From the NCBI RefSeq assembly GCF_032362555.1, contig NC_083509.1, forward strand, positions 12,733,001 through 12,797,000: a stretch of DNA of 64,000 nucleotides, in the 5' to 3' direction. Source of the DNA: Amyelois transitella (taxonomy: Eukaryota > Arthropoda > Insecta > Lepidoptera > Pyralidae). Position 1 is the first letter of the stretch; each line of letters starts with the position of its first letter. Positions 1-18,559 of this stretch are shown in pieces. The notes under the pieces were generated by a model that was not told where the DNA came from, did not search any database, and saw only the letters and a list, made by a program, of their open reading frames with translations. Made by a program: the position numbers and the translations under genes.

Positions 1-91
1 ATTATTAAATTAGTAAGATCGAGAACAGCATTGTCAGTGGATATACCTGATCTAAAGCCGTATTAAGAGGAAGAAATTAAATTATAATTTT

Positions 92-523
92 TTAAATTTT
101 CTCTAAAATTTTTGATAAGGTGGCTATAAATATTATAGCCACCTTAAATGCTTCTGGGAAAAGTCCAGTTACAAAGGCCACGTTACATACATGGGTAATT
201 GGGATGGCCAGAACATCAATATACTTTTTCAGTATGGAGCCCGATATCTGATCAATGCCGACAGCGCAACTGTCCTTCAAGCTTCTGATTATGTATTTAA
301 CTTCATCAGCATCAGTGGGATATAGAACACACGATTGAGATGGAACTGATGACGATGACGAGGGGCTAAAGACACACCCTGCGCTCTGTTGCTGTTTGAT
401 CTTCTCAGCCAGTTCCCTACCAACATTAGCGAAATATTCGTTCATGTCATTAATATTCTTTGCTGGATTTTGCAGAGAGATGAGATGATGGGAATGATCA
501 CCAGTCTTTATAAATACTACCAA
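92..523 (-). mobile_element. Non-LTR retrotransposon reverse transcriptase fragment
   Basis: An open minus-strand stretch of about 140 residues has the linker and first part of a non-LTR (Jockey/CR1-like) reverse transcriptase: a DADEVKYIIRSLKDSCAVGID block, then a hydrophobic helix and a GLFPEAFKVA segment typical of the start of the RT fold. The catalytic FADD region is absent, so it is a broken copy. It lies on the strand opposite to the phosphatase gene, in what is probably one of that gene's introns. The LINE clade is not certain. Confidence 0.7.
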
Positions 524-719
524 TTGATTTAATTACTTCCCAGAGTTGTTTTTTGTTACCCTTCGCTTTGTAAAGCTCTTCCTTCTCGTAACTCTTTTTG
601 ACATTTTGAGTATGGTGTGATAATGTTTGTTACCTGCGTAATGTACTCCATAAGTTATCTTGCAAATCCTTATCTGTATATATATATGATATGGCTAAGA
701 CTCGCGTGCCTGTCCGCAG

Positions 720-7015
<6,296 letters not shown>

Positions 7016-8060
7016 CCGCCGCCGCCGGCCGCGCGCTCACACCGCGCTGAGGACACTGCTCAAACGTGTCCATATTTTATACATGACGACGCTTCCACGA
7101 GACGAGTTAATAATTAGTTATTCAGTTTTTTATATACAACGTATCTTCCTTAGAAGTACTTTAAAGGAATTGTCAATTGTAGCGGCTTTTTTTAACAATA
7201 AACCGCGCCGTCCGACCTCGTACTTAATTCTCTATTCAGATAAATCTATTTATATCGTTGTACAATAGTCATAAGATTTCGATAAATATATTTTCGTAGG
7301 TTTTTATTGCGGCAGAAAGAGGCGAACCATTTTATGTATATAACTGTATAGAATAAGTATTAACCGCGCGATCTGCTGCCGCTGTTTATATTTTTATATA
7401 AAATGTATAGACTTTTATATTTCTACTTGTTACAAATGGACTAAAGCGTACTTAACTAACGTTGAATCTCAAGTGGTACTTAACTTCCCCTGCGCTCGCC
7501 TGAGCTGCCTCTTCGAGAGCGCCCTGTCTTTTTCTTAACATCATTACCTTATTACCAGAACCTGCGCTCAATAAACAACTTTTATCATCATAAAATATTA
7601 TATGTAGGTATATATTTTGTTAATTCAAAACGATCTTTCAACGAGGACGTTATCTTAAACATTTAGACAGCAAATGTAATTATTTTGAATATATTTGCAA
7701 CACTACAGTGTTCATGTAAAAATTCGTTTTAATTATAACGCACCAATTTATACCTATTAATTTATATTGACGAACTTTCATTTTTGATGAAACGTTTAAC
7801 TATTTGAAATGTTTATTTTATTTCAATGATTTATGGATTCATTTTTAGTCAATTTAATTTGAACTTGAAATGTAAGTACTGAAGCTAGTAATAATTTCCA
7901 CGACTGAACGCAGCCAGGCAGTGGCCGCCGCACTCAGCGAGGCAGCTCCTCTTTCCTCTGTTAACCTGACTGCCGAGTCTATTATCGAATTTAAGCATAC
8001 ACTCGACACGAGTAATTGTACTATAACTTAATAAATTCGTTTTATTTTTCTATCTGCATT
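7016..8060 (+). other. Ptp10D 3' untranslated region
   Basis: AT-rich, gene-free DNA follows the TAG at 7013-7015. A canonical AATAAA lies at 7570-7575, and further AATAAA-like sites follow up to about 8030. The exact 3' end cannot be chosen without transcripts. Several strong signals in a row suggest alternative polyadenylation. Confidence 0.55.
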
Positions 8061-9540
8061 GTTTTATTTCATTTTTTAATTAAGGAAACCTGACAATTTC
8101 CCAAGCTAATCTTAGAGGGAACCACCCCATTTTAATTTATAGTTCTAAATAAAATTTGTAGTGACAATGACGATATTCATCAGTTTATCTAAAAATAAAA
8201 GGTTCCCTTTATTCTCAAATTTATAAACTTTCAATGATAGCTATAAAGGGCAAACACTGCCGAAGTACCTAAGTCCCTACTTCTATTTTTCTTGTAAGAT
8301 TGGTCGAAAGGCTTGGTAATGTTTTGAATAAAAGCTGAGTAACCGCATATTAATGCTGAGTATCTAATTTGGTACCTATCCTATAAATCTTGAAAAAGAG
8401 TCTGTCTGTCAGTAAAATCTTCAAACTAAAATACAGAAGTGATTTGCTGCGGAGTTGACGGCCTGCCGCTTTGGGTTTAACTAATTAATAATTTCTATTT
8501 CTATAAGAGTGATTGATAAAAAACCGAAAAAGTGAATACCTGCTTTCGAGATGACTATACCATGTCAATTAGATTCCGATAAGTAGTAAATCTTATGACG
8601 GGAATTGTTTACCTGTTTGACCCTCCCAGGGGGTTCCAAGATATGTAGTAGATACTTGCGTTTTCTTCACAGAAAGATGCAGCCACTTCATTGTGAAATA
8701 TGCCCTTTGTATAGATACTCAAAAGCTTTCTAGCTTTTGCCTGAGTGGACATAATGAACCTTTATTTATGTTCCCATAGGAAATTTCCGCCTGCATGCTC
8801 ACTTCTCTGGAGAGGACCCCAGGGTGCGCGTTTGGCCATGATCCTGGATTGGATAAGTCAGGTTTTTACACGAAGCAAATACCAATTGACTTCCAGAAGC
8901 TTTACAGGGAATTTTATTGCAGGTTTGTTTAGGTACGATCAAGATATTTTTCCTCCCCAAGCATCAGTTATCACTATGGTAAGCATTCAAACTAATGTAA
9001 CTCATACATTGATACATGGCCGCTGTTAATGACGTATGGTCAGATCAGGTAAACGTATACCTACGTTCTTTTGCATAGAATAAACGGAGAAATAATTAAA
9101 ACTAATGCAGAACGAAAAGATTTAGTCGCGCTTGGTTCCTTACGCGCGGAGGTGCGGACCAAGACCGAGTTCCAATTCCAATTTTAAACATGGCGCGAGC
9201 AAGCGCCATAAACAAACAGTTTACTTTTTTTTATTCAAACTAAACAATATTTCGCGGCTCGCTCTTAAAAAGTAACATGGATCTATGTATGGATGAATGT
9301 TATTTCTAGTGCCCAAAAAACTAAAACAAATCACCTTTTTGACGTTTCATACTGTCACTAAGCTACCTTAGCTGTCACTTTGGTTAGATCATTTTAATAA
9401 TAATTTATGTTATACATAAAAAACAAAAAAAAATAGAAAAGTGACATAAATATTAAAGCTTAAAATAATATACTTCATTGATTTATAATAATTTAGACAA
9501 AAGCAAAATATGTTACAAAATTATGAGATGTATAATTGAC
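8061..9540. other. Gene-free stretch with a truncated SINE
   Basis: No convincing exon was seen. At about 8790-8890 a minus-oriented fragment (CCAGGGTGCG, then GGATAAGTCAGGTTTTTACA) matches the tRNA-related family C copies at 31.3 and 52.5 kb. A short inverted repeat (GGCGCGAGCAAGCGCC) lies near 9193. Confidence 0.4.
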
Positions 9541-9712
9541 AGGATATACCGCAAGAAGCATCTGTCATTCACTTGCTCGTGTTCTCTGTGTGCTGTAGAT
9601 GTAAATTCCTCACGTCAATCAGTTGTGTTGTGTGCGTGTGCGTGCTAAAGAACTCGCTTGTCGCGTTGCAGTGCGTGTGCCTTCTACAAATTGACTTTCA
9701 TCGCCTCGTAAG
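9541..9712 (+). promoter_or_regulatory. Candidate transcription start and non-coding first exon
   Basis: GC- and GT-rich sequence contrasts with its AT-rich surroundings. It has an arthropod initiator-like TCAGTTG near 9617-9623 and ends in CGCCTC followed by the donor-like GTAAGTTTGTG at about 9707. It could be the 5' untranslated exon of a downstream plus-strand gene. NAT1, 10 kb away, is the nearest candidate, but nothing links them directly. Confidence 0.22.
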
Positions 9713-10655
9713 TTTGTGAATTTATTTAAAAATTGTGAATTTGGATCATTTCAAGCATATGTGAGTGCACTTTGTACCCCATCAGTATCGTAAAATCCGC
9801 AGCCCCCGAAATCCATTCGATCGGATCGTGTCGATGCGTCACCTTTGTGAGCCATTTTACAATAGTTCTACATTTACATTCTATAAATCGACAGCCTATT
9901 TGGCTTTGTTTGTCATTATTTTCCCTACATAACATCAGGAAGTGTTAAAATACTAGAACACAGCAGTAAAGGACGTACTCTAACCTTAGTGCTAGAAGAC
10001 AGGAAGTAAGTTATTCATGGGATGCGCCTGGCCACAGCCGCTGGCCGCAACGTTTACCTGTGATTGGTGGCATCTTATATTTTAGTTGTAGGTGGAAGGC
10101 TTTCTAAAGAACTCCTTTTGTGAGTACATATTACAAAATTAGCCTTTTGCAAAACATCAACACTTTCAGAAACTAATTGTTTGACAAGGGAAATATTTTC
10201 TCATTTTATATAAACACACCAAATGAAATACATAGGGGAATAACAGTAAACAATAAACATACAGTTCTTTTGATCTTGGTCTAATATTATAATAAGTGTT
10301 ACATTGCAATATTATAGTTAATGCAAATGTATGATAGTGTGATTGAAAGGCCAAATGTTACCATGACCATTTGTAGTCAAATGCATCTCTTCTTTTGCCT
10401 GTGAAAGGCTTCATTTGTGCAACAGTCACAGCAGCACAAGACGCAAACATATTTGTTAAAAAATATTAAGTAATATTGTTTTTAGCATTTGCCACAGAAA
10501 AGATCTCATGGGTCTAATATATTTCAAAACAATAGATAACATACAAATAATATTATGTTGGAATTATTTATTTTTTAAATAATTCAACCTGTTACATCTC
10601 AATTATTACTTATTTCATGAAATTAACACTAAAATTATTCATTTTTGAAGTTTCA

Positions 10656-10871
10656 GTGCTGTGTGGTTCCCGGCACCAGTACAAAAAAGAATGGGACCAC
10701 TCCCATCTCCTTCCCATGGATTTCATAAAATAAAAGATTCTTTTTTAGGCGATGGGCTAGCAACCTGTCACTATTTGAATCTCAATTCTATCATAAAGCC
10801 AAATAGCTGAGCCTGGCCTATCAGTCTTTTCAGGACTGTTAGGAGGGATATAGACGTGACCATATGTATGA
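10656..10871 (+). mobile_element. SINE-like repeat, family A
   Basis: A decayed near full-length copy. The head is GTGTGGTTCCCGGCACCAG, then AGGCGATGGGCTAGCAACC, then CAATTCTATCATAAAGCC, ending in GATATAGACGTGACCATATG. At least ten copies lie in this window in both orientations. Fragments too short for their own entry are at 25144-25180, 30443-30510, 31104-31200 and 32114-32185, all minus. Confidence 0.7.
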
Positions 10872-13201
10872 ATGTTTGTATTATTCATTTCTGATGCTGG
10901 TGCGGCTAACATTAGAGATCTATCTTTCCTTGTGTAATGCGTGGCATATTATTGAGGGAACAATTGTCACAGTGAAAATAAAAAGAAATCAGTTTAAGGG
11001 TAAATATTAAAACAATGAATCTCTATGTAGAAAAATTTCTTAAGTCTCAAATATTCCAACTCAAAATGTTTACCTTTTTAACATTATCCTACATAATCAC
11101 ACATCAGTCCACGCTAAAACTTTATACAGAATAATTATATGTATGACTTATGTGTATGGCAAATTATTAACTTTCACATCAACTAAAAGAACTGAGCTAA
11201 GCTGCAAAACAGCAACAGCAGGTGGCAGGTGTCTCTCTTCTTTAAGAGAACAGTCTATAAGATGCTGTGCAGTGAACCTACAACCTATGTATCATGAAGA
11301 GCATATTAAAGTAAAAGGGAGTTGATATTCTAGGTGTTTGTTAAATTTATAGTTGTAGGTATTGGTCAAAGTTGAGAGGGTACAATACCAGTGACTGCAA
11401 TATAACATTTAAATAATCTACAAATCACTACATAGTATAAAACAAAGTCGCTATTTTAGTCTGTTTGTCTGTATGCTTAAATCTTTAAAATTACGCAATG
11501 GATTTTGATGCGGTTTTTTGTAACAGGTAGAGTGATTCAAGAGGAAGGCTTTTGTGCGAAGCCGGGGCGGGTCGCTAGTTTTCAATAAAAAGAACATTTT
11601 GCTTGACACCTATGTCCTTAACTTTTTTTTATTATTGTTGATAATACCTTCATTAAACTTAAAATTTTGAGATGCAAGTTATAATTTTTAACATTCCATA
11701 AAGTTAGAAAGTGATTGTTGGTACTTTTTGTACATTTCATAAACACTAACTATTACAAGACTTTCAGAAAGCATTGTGCATCTTCAGAAATATATGATTT
11801 ATAATTTATCCTTGAAGGATACTATAAATATCATAGCACTAACATCTTGGAAGTTGTATAGCATAGCATTCCTAGGTACCTATTTTACAGTATTTGCTGT
11901 TTGCTTTAGGAGAAGGTAGTAGCCACCTGGTGGTACCTTAAAAATAAAGAAGAATTACCATATTGTTTATTACCCAAATTTAGCGCTATTGATTTTTTTT
12001 TCTTTTCTTTAAATTCGTGATTTTTCTAAAAACGTAAGTAAATTGATATATTTCGTGATTTGATAATTCGACGAGCTGCACTTAGCCTTTACAAGAAAGT
12101 ACGTCGGAAGAGATGATATTCATGATAGTAACAATATAATCGGTGCGGTATCGACATTAGTCAGATGAGGGTTTACTAGGTCAGCTCGGGGCCGCGCGCT
12201 CGGCCCGCGGATCTGGGTCAATGTAGCGCTGCGCCGGGCTCCACCGGCGCCGCCCGCCCTTGCCTACCCTTCCCTATTTAAATGGCACTGTGAAATTTTG
12301 TCAGGACAGGATTTATCCTTTACAAAAAAAAATTGTTCTAAATAATATTTTACTTTATCCACACAAACATAGGTAACATAAAAGACAAAAGATTTGTAAC
12401 GAATGAACTCAAAAACCACTGGATTGATTTTCACGACCTTCATGCGTAACATAGGCCTATAGTTGCCTTATATAGGCTGTATACTTTTTTCCCCAAGCCG
12501 CCTCGCCCCGCAAAGCTATTCAATAAATTAAGTGCAAACAGATGAGATTCGTCCATGGAATTGAAATATAAATCAAAAACTTTGCCAGTATATTAGCCAC
12601 AAATTGTTTAAATGAACCCGCGCGATCTAACCCATACTGCTACTACATACCTATACCTTTATATTGTGCGTCATATACATAGGTGTATCTCTCTGATATA
12701 GAACTGTGACAGTTATGGGAGTAAGGACCCATGAAAGACGATGCATAGGCCCCACGGTTTATCGCCTCCCGGAGTCATTGACCAAAATCACGAGTGACGT
12801 AGAGGGTGCGCGGGAGGGGCGCGGGTCGCCGACCTCGCTCGGGGTGCGCACGGTCATTCGCACTCGTATGCAATGTTCTGAAGCGCGCTGGGCGGGGTAT
12901 TGCTCGACTGAGAGAGACCCTATCTATCTAACCACTTGAATTGAAAAAAAAATTAGGAAATTATTAGCTTGAATACCTATACTGTTAGTTACCACTGATA
13001 TCACAGAATATAGCTACCTAATTTTCATCGCTTTAATTCTTTAGCTATTGTTTTTATGTAGATACCTATGATACGTTACAAGTAAATTACAATAGCAGTT
13101 TGAAGTATTTCGTTTGATCTTCATATTCTCAAAAATTTTCTAAACAGTCGCGTTCTGCTCGCGCTATAACTCACAAAGGTTACCATGTCTGTCTCCATTT
13201 C
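10872..13201. other. Gene-free stretch upstream of the transposon
   Basis: No host exon is supported. A Helitron-like tail ends at CTAG 11575-11578 after GTGCGAAGCCGGGGCGGG. Two GC-rich islands, at about 12180-12260 and 12790-12900, stand out from AT-rich DNA and could be promoter-associated, but neither has a convincing open frame joined to splice sites. Confidence 0.35.
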
Positions 13202-13204
13202 CCT

Positions 13205-13489
13205 TTGTTCTCACTAGTTCGATTCAGTAGTTCGATCGTCGAACTAGTGAGAATTTTTTTTCTCATTTGTTCGACCGTCGAACTAGTGAGAATGTTTGTT
13301 CTCACTAGTTCGATCCGTTAACTTATTATTATTATTAATCGAGAAGCAAGAACATTAAGTACCGATATAATAGATATTGGTCACAAATACATACATTGTA
13401 TAGGTAATTATAAAATGAAAATCTTTTAGGTATATTTTGTAGGTATAATTATTATTTAAGTATTATTATAATATAGTAAACGTCAAAAT
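13205..13489 (+). repeat. 5' terminal inverted repeat of the Phantom-type element
   Basis: 285 bases, base-for-base the reverse complement of 15797-16081 by eye. The outer 115 bases carry four copies of CTCACTAGTTCGA in alternating orientation, starting near 13210, 13239, 13277 and 13301. The inner part is AT-rich. The repeated motif is a plausible transposase binding site. Confidence 0.9.
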
Positions 13490-13838
13490 TCGACTGCAAG
13501 TAAATTAATAGTAAACAATACAAACAGTTTAAATACATAATACAAATCATTGTCATATCACCCGGAAGTCGTCCACTGGTATATTTCCTTAAATGCATCT
13601 ATGCCTATAGCACTTAGGTATGTGCATAATAAGTTTAGTATTATAAATATTTAACTAAATGCCCCACCCCAGAAAGAGTGTGGTCATAGTTCTGTTGTCT
13701 TATTTTGAGGGTACATGATTTTTGTTATATTTTGAGGGTAGATGTTTCGCAAAATGGTAGTATTACGCTGTTCAGCTCTGCAGTAGCAATGTTTATTTCG
13801 TGGTGCCTGTTTATTTTACTGTTTATATTTTCGGAATA

Positions 13839-15361
13839 ATGTCTAAAGAAGTGAAATTATTAAAAAGCGGTCGTGGAAGGATTCTGCAATTAGAAGGACA
13901 TCAATATTATTCTATGCGTAAATACAAAAATGGCCACAGCATTTGGCGGTGTAAAAATTATAAAAGTTTAAAATGTACCGGTTCCGTCACAATGAATATG
14001 GTAAGTCTTGGTTATTTTATATGTACATAATGATAATTGTTGTACGTATATTTACATATTATAGGTGTTGTATGTGTATTTTTATTTGTAATAGTTTTAA
14101 TGTACAAGCAAAATAATTCATGAATTCCTATATTTTTTAAACATTGCTTTTGTTTAAGGACTTCACTAATAATTTACAATCAAAACCCCACTGCGGTCAA
14201 TGTAATCCAGATGAAACACGAAATACAGTCAATGTTATTTTAAATAATGCTTGCGAAGAAGCAGCTACGGGAAGAGAACCAGCTCCTAGGGTCTACAACA
14301 GAGCTTTAATTACATTAAAAAATCAAGGCCTGCATTTAGCTTCTAAGAGTGTACCTGAATTTTGTGAAATGAAGTCACGCATTTACAGAAGGAGAAATAA
14401 GTTAGCACACGTAAAAAAAATAAATGCAAAGACTGTTGAGGAAGTCGAAGTTCCTAGTACTTTTTCAGATTTCTTACTCGCTGATTACAGTCATAAAAAA
14501 ATGAGAATATTAGTGTTTTGTTCAAATGATGCCCGAGAAATTATAAAAAAAATTAAACACATCTTTATGGATGGGACCTTTAAATCATGTCCGACACCTT
14601 TTCAGCAACTTTTTACAATTCACGGAGACATCGGCAGTGATACAAATAACACGAATGTCATCCCTTTGGTGTACGCTTTCATGAGTCACAGGACCAAAAA
14701 AGCTTACTCACTTTTATTTGATTTAATTGGGTCCCAAATTCCAGAGTGGAAGCCTGCTAAAGTCACGATAGATTTCGAAGAAGGCACAATGAAAGCGTTG
14801 AAAACATTGAATGTTACAGTCAAAGGTTGCTACTACCATTACGTGAACAGCTTGTGGCGCAAAGCAAAAACCCTGGGTTTAACTAAAGACAAACGCAACA
14901 GAAGAATAATTTCATTATGCGCCAACTTGGCATTGCTTCCAGAAAATGAAATTGTTTCAGGATGGGCGTATATTCAAAACGAAATGAAGAAGAATTGCGA
15001 ATCTATAATTAAGTTTAAAGATTATTTCGATAAATACTGGATGAAGGGTGATTATCATAGAATTTGGTCGGTTTATGGCGAACGCCACCGAACAAATAAT
15101 GCAATAGAAGGATGGCACCATAAAATAAATAACCTTGTAACGAAAGGGCATGTAAACCTATTGCAAATATTACATATTTTACGGGACGATTCCTTATTGT
15201 CTTCATATCAAAATGACATTCTTCAGAGACCTTCAACATCAAACAAACGTTGTAAAAGGAGAAAAACTGATTTATTCAATGACGATTACATTATTGATGC
15301 TCAAATGCAATTAATATGCGGAGAAATTGGTGTAGGGCACTTTTTAGAAAAGATGCGATAA
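13839..15361 (+). CDS. MULE transposase with FLYWCH zinc finger, two exons
   Basis: Cuts and rejoins the element's ends in the nucleus. Exon 1 is 13839-14000, exon 2 is 14159-15361 (TAA), and both meet in phase 0 across a 158-bp GTAAGT/TTTAAG intron, giving 454 residues. ATG 13839 is the first in frame next to the domain. Residues about 5-70 form the FLYWCH finger (GRGRILQLEGHQYYSMRKY, IWRCKNYKSLKCTGS). The MULE core follows, with candidate acidic residues D192 in FMDGTF, D259 in VTIDFEEG and E371 in NNAIEGWHH; the Cys/His segment GCYYHYVNSLWRKAK sits between the second and third. No frameshift or stop was seen, so the enzyme could be active. AATAAA lies at 15768. The DDE assignment is by family pattern. 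Confidence 0.87.
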
Positions 15362-15796
15362 TTATAGTTACATTGAGATTCAATGTGACAAAATAATTGA
15401 GTATTTGATTATTACATTATTTTTTTGATTTCGTAACCAATGTACCTAATATAATGTTCAATATACATATATCCTTTGGTGGAATACACAAATTCAAAGT
15501 TTTTTCGCTCTCTGCTTATTGAGATAAGTAAGACAGAGAAAAATATATTTAATCATGTATATTTTATCAAAGTTATGTTTATGAATGTTATGTCTATACC
15601 TATACCTAATTTTGTACATTTGTAATTTTGAAGCATTTTTGGCATTTTTTTAGTTTCTTTTTAGTTTCTGATTAAGCTTGTTGAGACAAGCAAGACAGAA
15701 AAATATTTTTCATCTACGTATTTGGCCAAAGACAATACCTATAGTTGTTCCTAAATATTATGTTTACAATAAATAATCTAATTATGCAACATTGTG

Positions 15797-16081
15797 ATTT
15801 TGACGTTTACTATATTATAATAATACTTAAATAATAATTATACCTACAAAATATACCTAAAAGATTTTCATTTTATAATTACCTATACAATGTATGTATT
15901 TGTGACCAATATCTATTATATCGGTACTTAATGTTCTTGCTTCTCGATTAATAATAATAATAAGTTAACGGATCGAACTAGTGAGAACAAACATTCTCAC
16001 TAGTTCGACGGTCGAACAAATGAGAAAAAAAATTCTCACTAGTTCGACGATCGAACTACTGAATCGAACTAGTGAGAACAA
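15797..16081 (-). repeat. 3' terminal inverted repeat of the Phantom-type element
   Basis: Reverse complement of 13205-13489 over its whole length, including the run of eight A/T bases. No mismatch was found when the two arms were compared by eye. Confidence 0.9.
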
Positions 16082-16092
16082 TCCTCCATTTC

Positions 16093-17430
16093 AACGTTCG
16101 CTCAACGACACAGTGTAGAGCTTGCGTCATCAGATAAAATAGGTACCTACCTACACAATACACAACTTGCGGATTGGACCGTATCTCATGTCATGATATT
16201 CCAAATTATTGGCATCCAACAGGTTAGTGACCCCGTTGGCGGCATTCGTAGGTTCATCAATCGATTGCCGATAACCAGTGAAATCTCGCCATCGTGCATT
16301 GCACGATAGAAATGTGTTATTTGTGAAATTATTCGTAGGTAGGAATTCTTCCGTTGATAAGTGCTTGTCGTTGTTCTCTGTGCACTATGTCGTAGCGACT
16401 GCTCGGCGAGTGATTAAATCACGGGTGACTCGGTGCTACCTTTGTGTCTGCAGCGGCGGTCACTTTGGTGGCGAGTCGGCGGCGACCTTGCAGCTACGCG
16501 CCAAGGTCCCGCGCGCGGTCGTCGACCCGCGCCGCGACGCTATCGACCGCCGCCCCGCCCCCGGCGCACTCCATCATCTCCACCCGCCAGTGTCGTCATC
16601 ATCGATGACACTCCTTCGCTTCTCAATCCCATTCCACCATGTAGTCGACCACGGAAAATGATCGTGCGCTGGCTCGCTCAAGCGTAGTTAATGTTTTACA
16701 GGTTTCGCGGTTGGTTACTTACCAGTGTTCATGCGTCTACCATCATAGTTTAATACAGCAAATCAATGTTACCTTTGAACATTGAAATCTCCGCATCACG
16801 TTCAATTCCGTTCCATGTTACTAGCGTGCAATACTAAATAGAATATTGTTTACGACCGGACCCGGCGCCGCTTACCGGACAGTTAATTGTTTGCTTGATT
16901 GGACACATATAACTCAATTCCCATCTGTATACCTAACTCGCATAGTTTCCAGTGTCGCATTGTCATTTTTAGATAACCCAATGGTTTACCTTTTGTTAAA
17001 AACAAAGTGACCATTTTTTAAAAAGGCTGTTAGAATCAATACAATTTCAAAAGAGTTAAACGTCTAAAAAAAGCAATCATCACACATCCCATCGAAGGAA
17101 TCAGTGCGCCCTTGGTTCGTCCTGATCGGTGTTCTATAACAAACAATGTTCCATAGCAGCTTTCTTTAATGATCTGAGATAGGTACGTCTACAATTTAAT
17201 TTTATTTACAAACAGATTCGACCACAGCTTTCGACTTTAAATAACAAGGGCTCTTATCAGTTGATTCGGGGCCCCAAACGCGTTGCTAATTTATTAATAG
17301 CTCATTAACGCTCCAATGTATATTTATTTCAATCAATCTTCGTAGATTATTCTTCCCCTTGCCGAATACGATGGTAGTCATCATAGGTACATCGTATTTT
17401 CATAATTAACTCTGGCATAATAATCTGTTG
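16093..17430. other. Gene-free stretch with a GC-rich island
   Basis: At 16440-16680 the DNA is strongly GC-rich (CGCGCGGTCGTCGACCCGCG and similar), resembling a 5' exon or promoter of a plus-strand gene. NAT1 is the nearest candidate. No frame-compatible donor for the NAT1 exon at 19631 could be fixed here, so this is not called as an exon. The rest is AT-rich without recognisable features. Confidence 0.3.
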
Positions 17431-17683
17431 CATACAAACATACATACACATGGTCACGTCTATATCCCTTGTGGGGTAGACAGAGCCAACAGTCTTGAAA
17501 AGACTGAATGGCCACGTTCAGCTCTTTGGCTTAATGATAGAATTGAGATTCAAATAGTGATAGGCTGCTAGACCATCGCCTAAAAAAAGAATCCCAAGTT
17601 AAGCCTATCCCTTAGTCGCCTTTTACGACATCCATGGGAAAGAGATGGAGTGATCCTATTATTTTTGTATTGGTGCTGGGAAC
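17431..17683 (-). mobile_element. SINE-like repeat, family A, near full length
   Basis: Reads on the minus strand from the head (complement of TTGGTGCTGGGAAC at the right) to the tail (complement of GTCACGTCTATATCCC, then a TATG-type repeat) at the left. It contains the full central block GATTCAAATAGTGATAGGC. It is one of the best copies for a consensus. Confidence 0.75.
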
Positions 17684-17987
17684 ATCACGACAAATCTGTT
17701 GCATTTATAGAAAAAAATCCGAATCCGGGCACACCGCTGATGAAGCACACCGCGGGGGCGGGGGCGAGGCCAGCGACCGCGGGCCACCTGCCGCCCGTCC
17801 CGGTCCTACTGCACACGGTTCCAAAATGATTGCGCTCACGACTTGACCGTCTGTCGTTACAGTCAATGTTCGATAAGTCGATAACGTCTTGTTAGTCAAT
17901 CGATTTATCTAACTATAATTACCTTGTCAGATATTGGACTTACATATTTTCAAACGACACCGGTTATGGGACTGTGAATATGTATAA

Positions 17988-18364
17988 GGCCGGGACTCCA
18001 CCAAAGCAGAGATGTGTGCGGTTTGCTGTGTGCTGTGCGAGAAGAGATGTTTTTCAGCTCGCGGGACTCCACCAAAGCGGAGATGTGTGCGGTGTGCTGT
18101 GTGCTGTGCGAGAAGAGATGTTTTTCAGCTCGGGTGCGGGGCGTTGAGTGCTCAGTACGCACATCTCTCGTCTCCACTGCGCGTCGTCCGCGCACAGCTC
18201 ACATCTCCGCTTCCATCGCGACATACAAATATTACTCATCTCCGCACAGCGATCTCCACTGAAGCTGAGCGGAGAGGAGACGTGTCAATAACTTAATTCT
18301 ATTGGTTGTTTAAAAAACATCTCCTCTCCGCTCGTCTCGTCTCCGCTTTGGTGGAGTCCCGGCC
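17988..18364 (+). mobile_element. Harbinger-like MITE, 377 bp
   Basis: The inverted ends are GGCCGGGACTCCACCAAAGC (from 17988) and its complement ending at 18364. TAA on both sides (17985-17987, 18365-18367) is the 3-bp target type of PIF/Harbinger. Inside, a 71-bp unit starting at 17991 is repeated once at 18062 and itself contains a copy of the end sequence. There is no coding capacity. Confidence 0.75.
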
Positions 18365-18559
18365 TAAAGCTTGACCAGCTGGCTAGCGGCTCGTGCCAGC
18401 TGTTTTGTGAATGTTTTCGTGCTCTGGTTACGTTTCCAGGACAAAGCTCTTTCTTTAGGTACCAATACATATAATATGACAGTAAAATTCAAGTATCTGT
18501 ACATTTTCCCATAAAACTGATAGGAAGCGTAACAGAAATTCAATAATTGAATTTTGTTT

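Larger units (their letters stand above)
13202..16083 (+). mobile_element. Intact Mutator-like (Phantom-type) DNA transposon, about 2.9 kb
   Basis: Perfect 285-bp inverted repeats (13205-13489 and 15797-16081) enclose one two-exon transposase gene. The 9-bp direct repeat CTCCATTTC occurs at 13193-13201 and 16084-16092, as expected for a Mutator-type target duplication. The perfect repeats stop 2-3 bases short of it on each side, so the exact ends are uncertain. FLYWCH plus a MULE transposase with long inverted repeats is the hallmark of the Phantom group described from animals and insect viruses. Arm identity with an open reading frame implies a recent insertion. The element lies between Ptp10D and NAT1 and interrupts no exon I can see. 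Confidence 0.85.

Noticed and set aside
14957..15242. Two minus-strand frames inside the transposase
   Set aside because: They oppose conserved MULE motifs on the plus strand and have no recognisable features.
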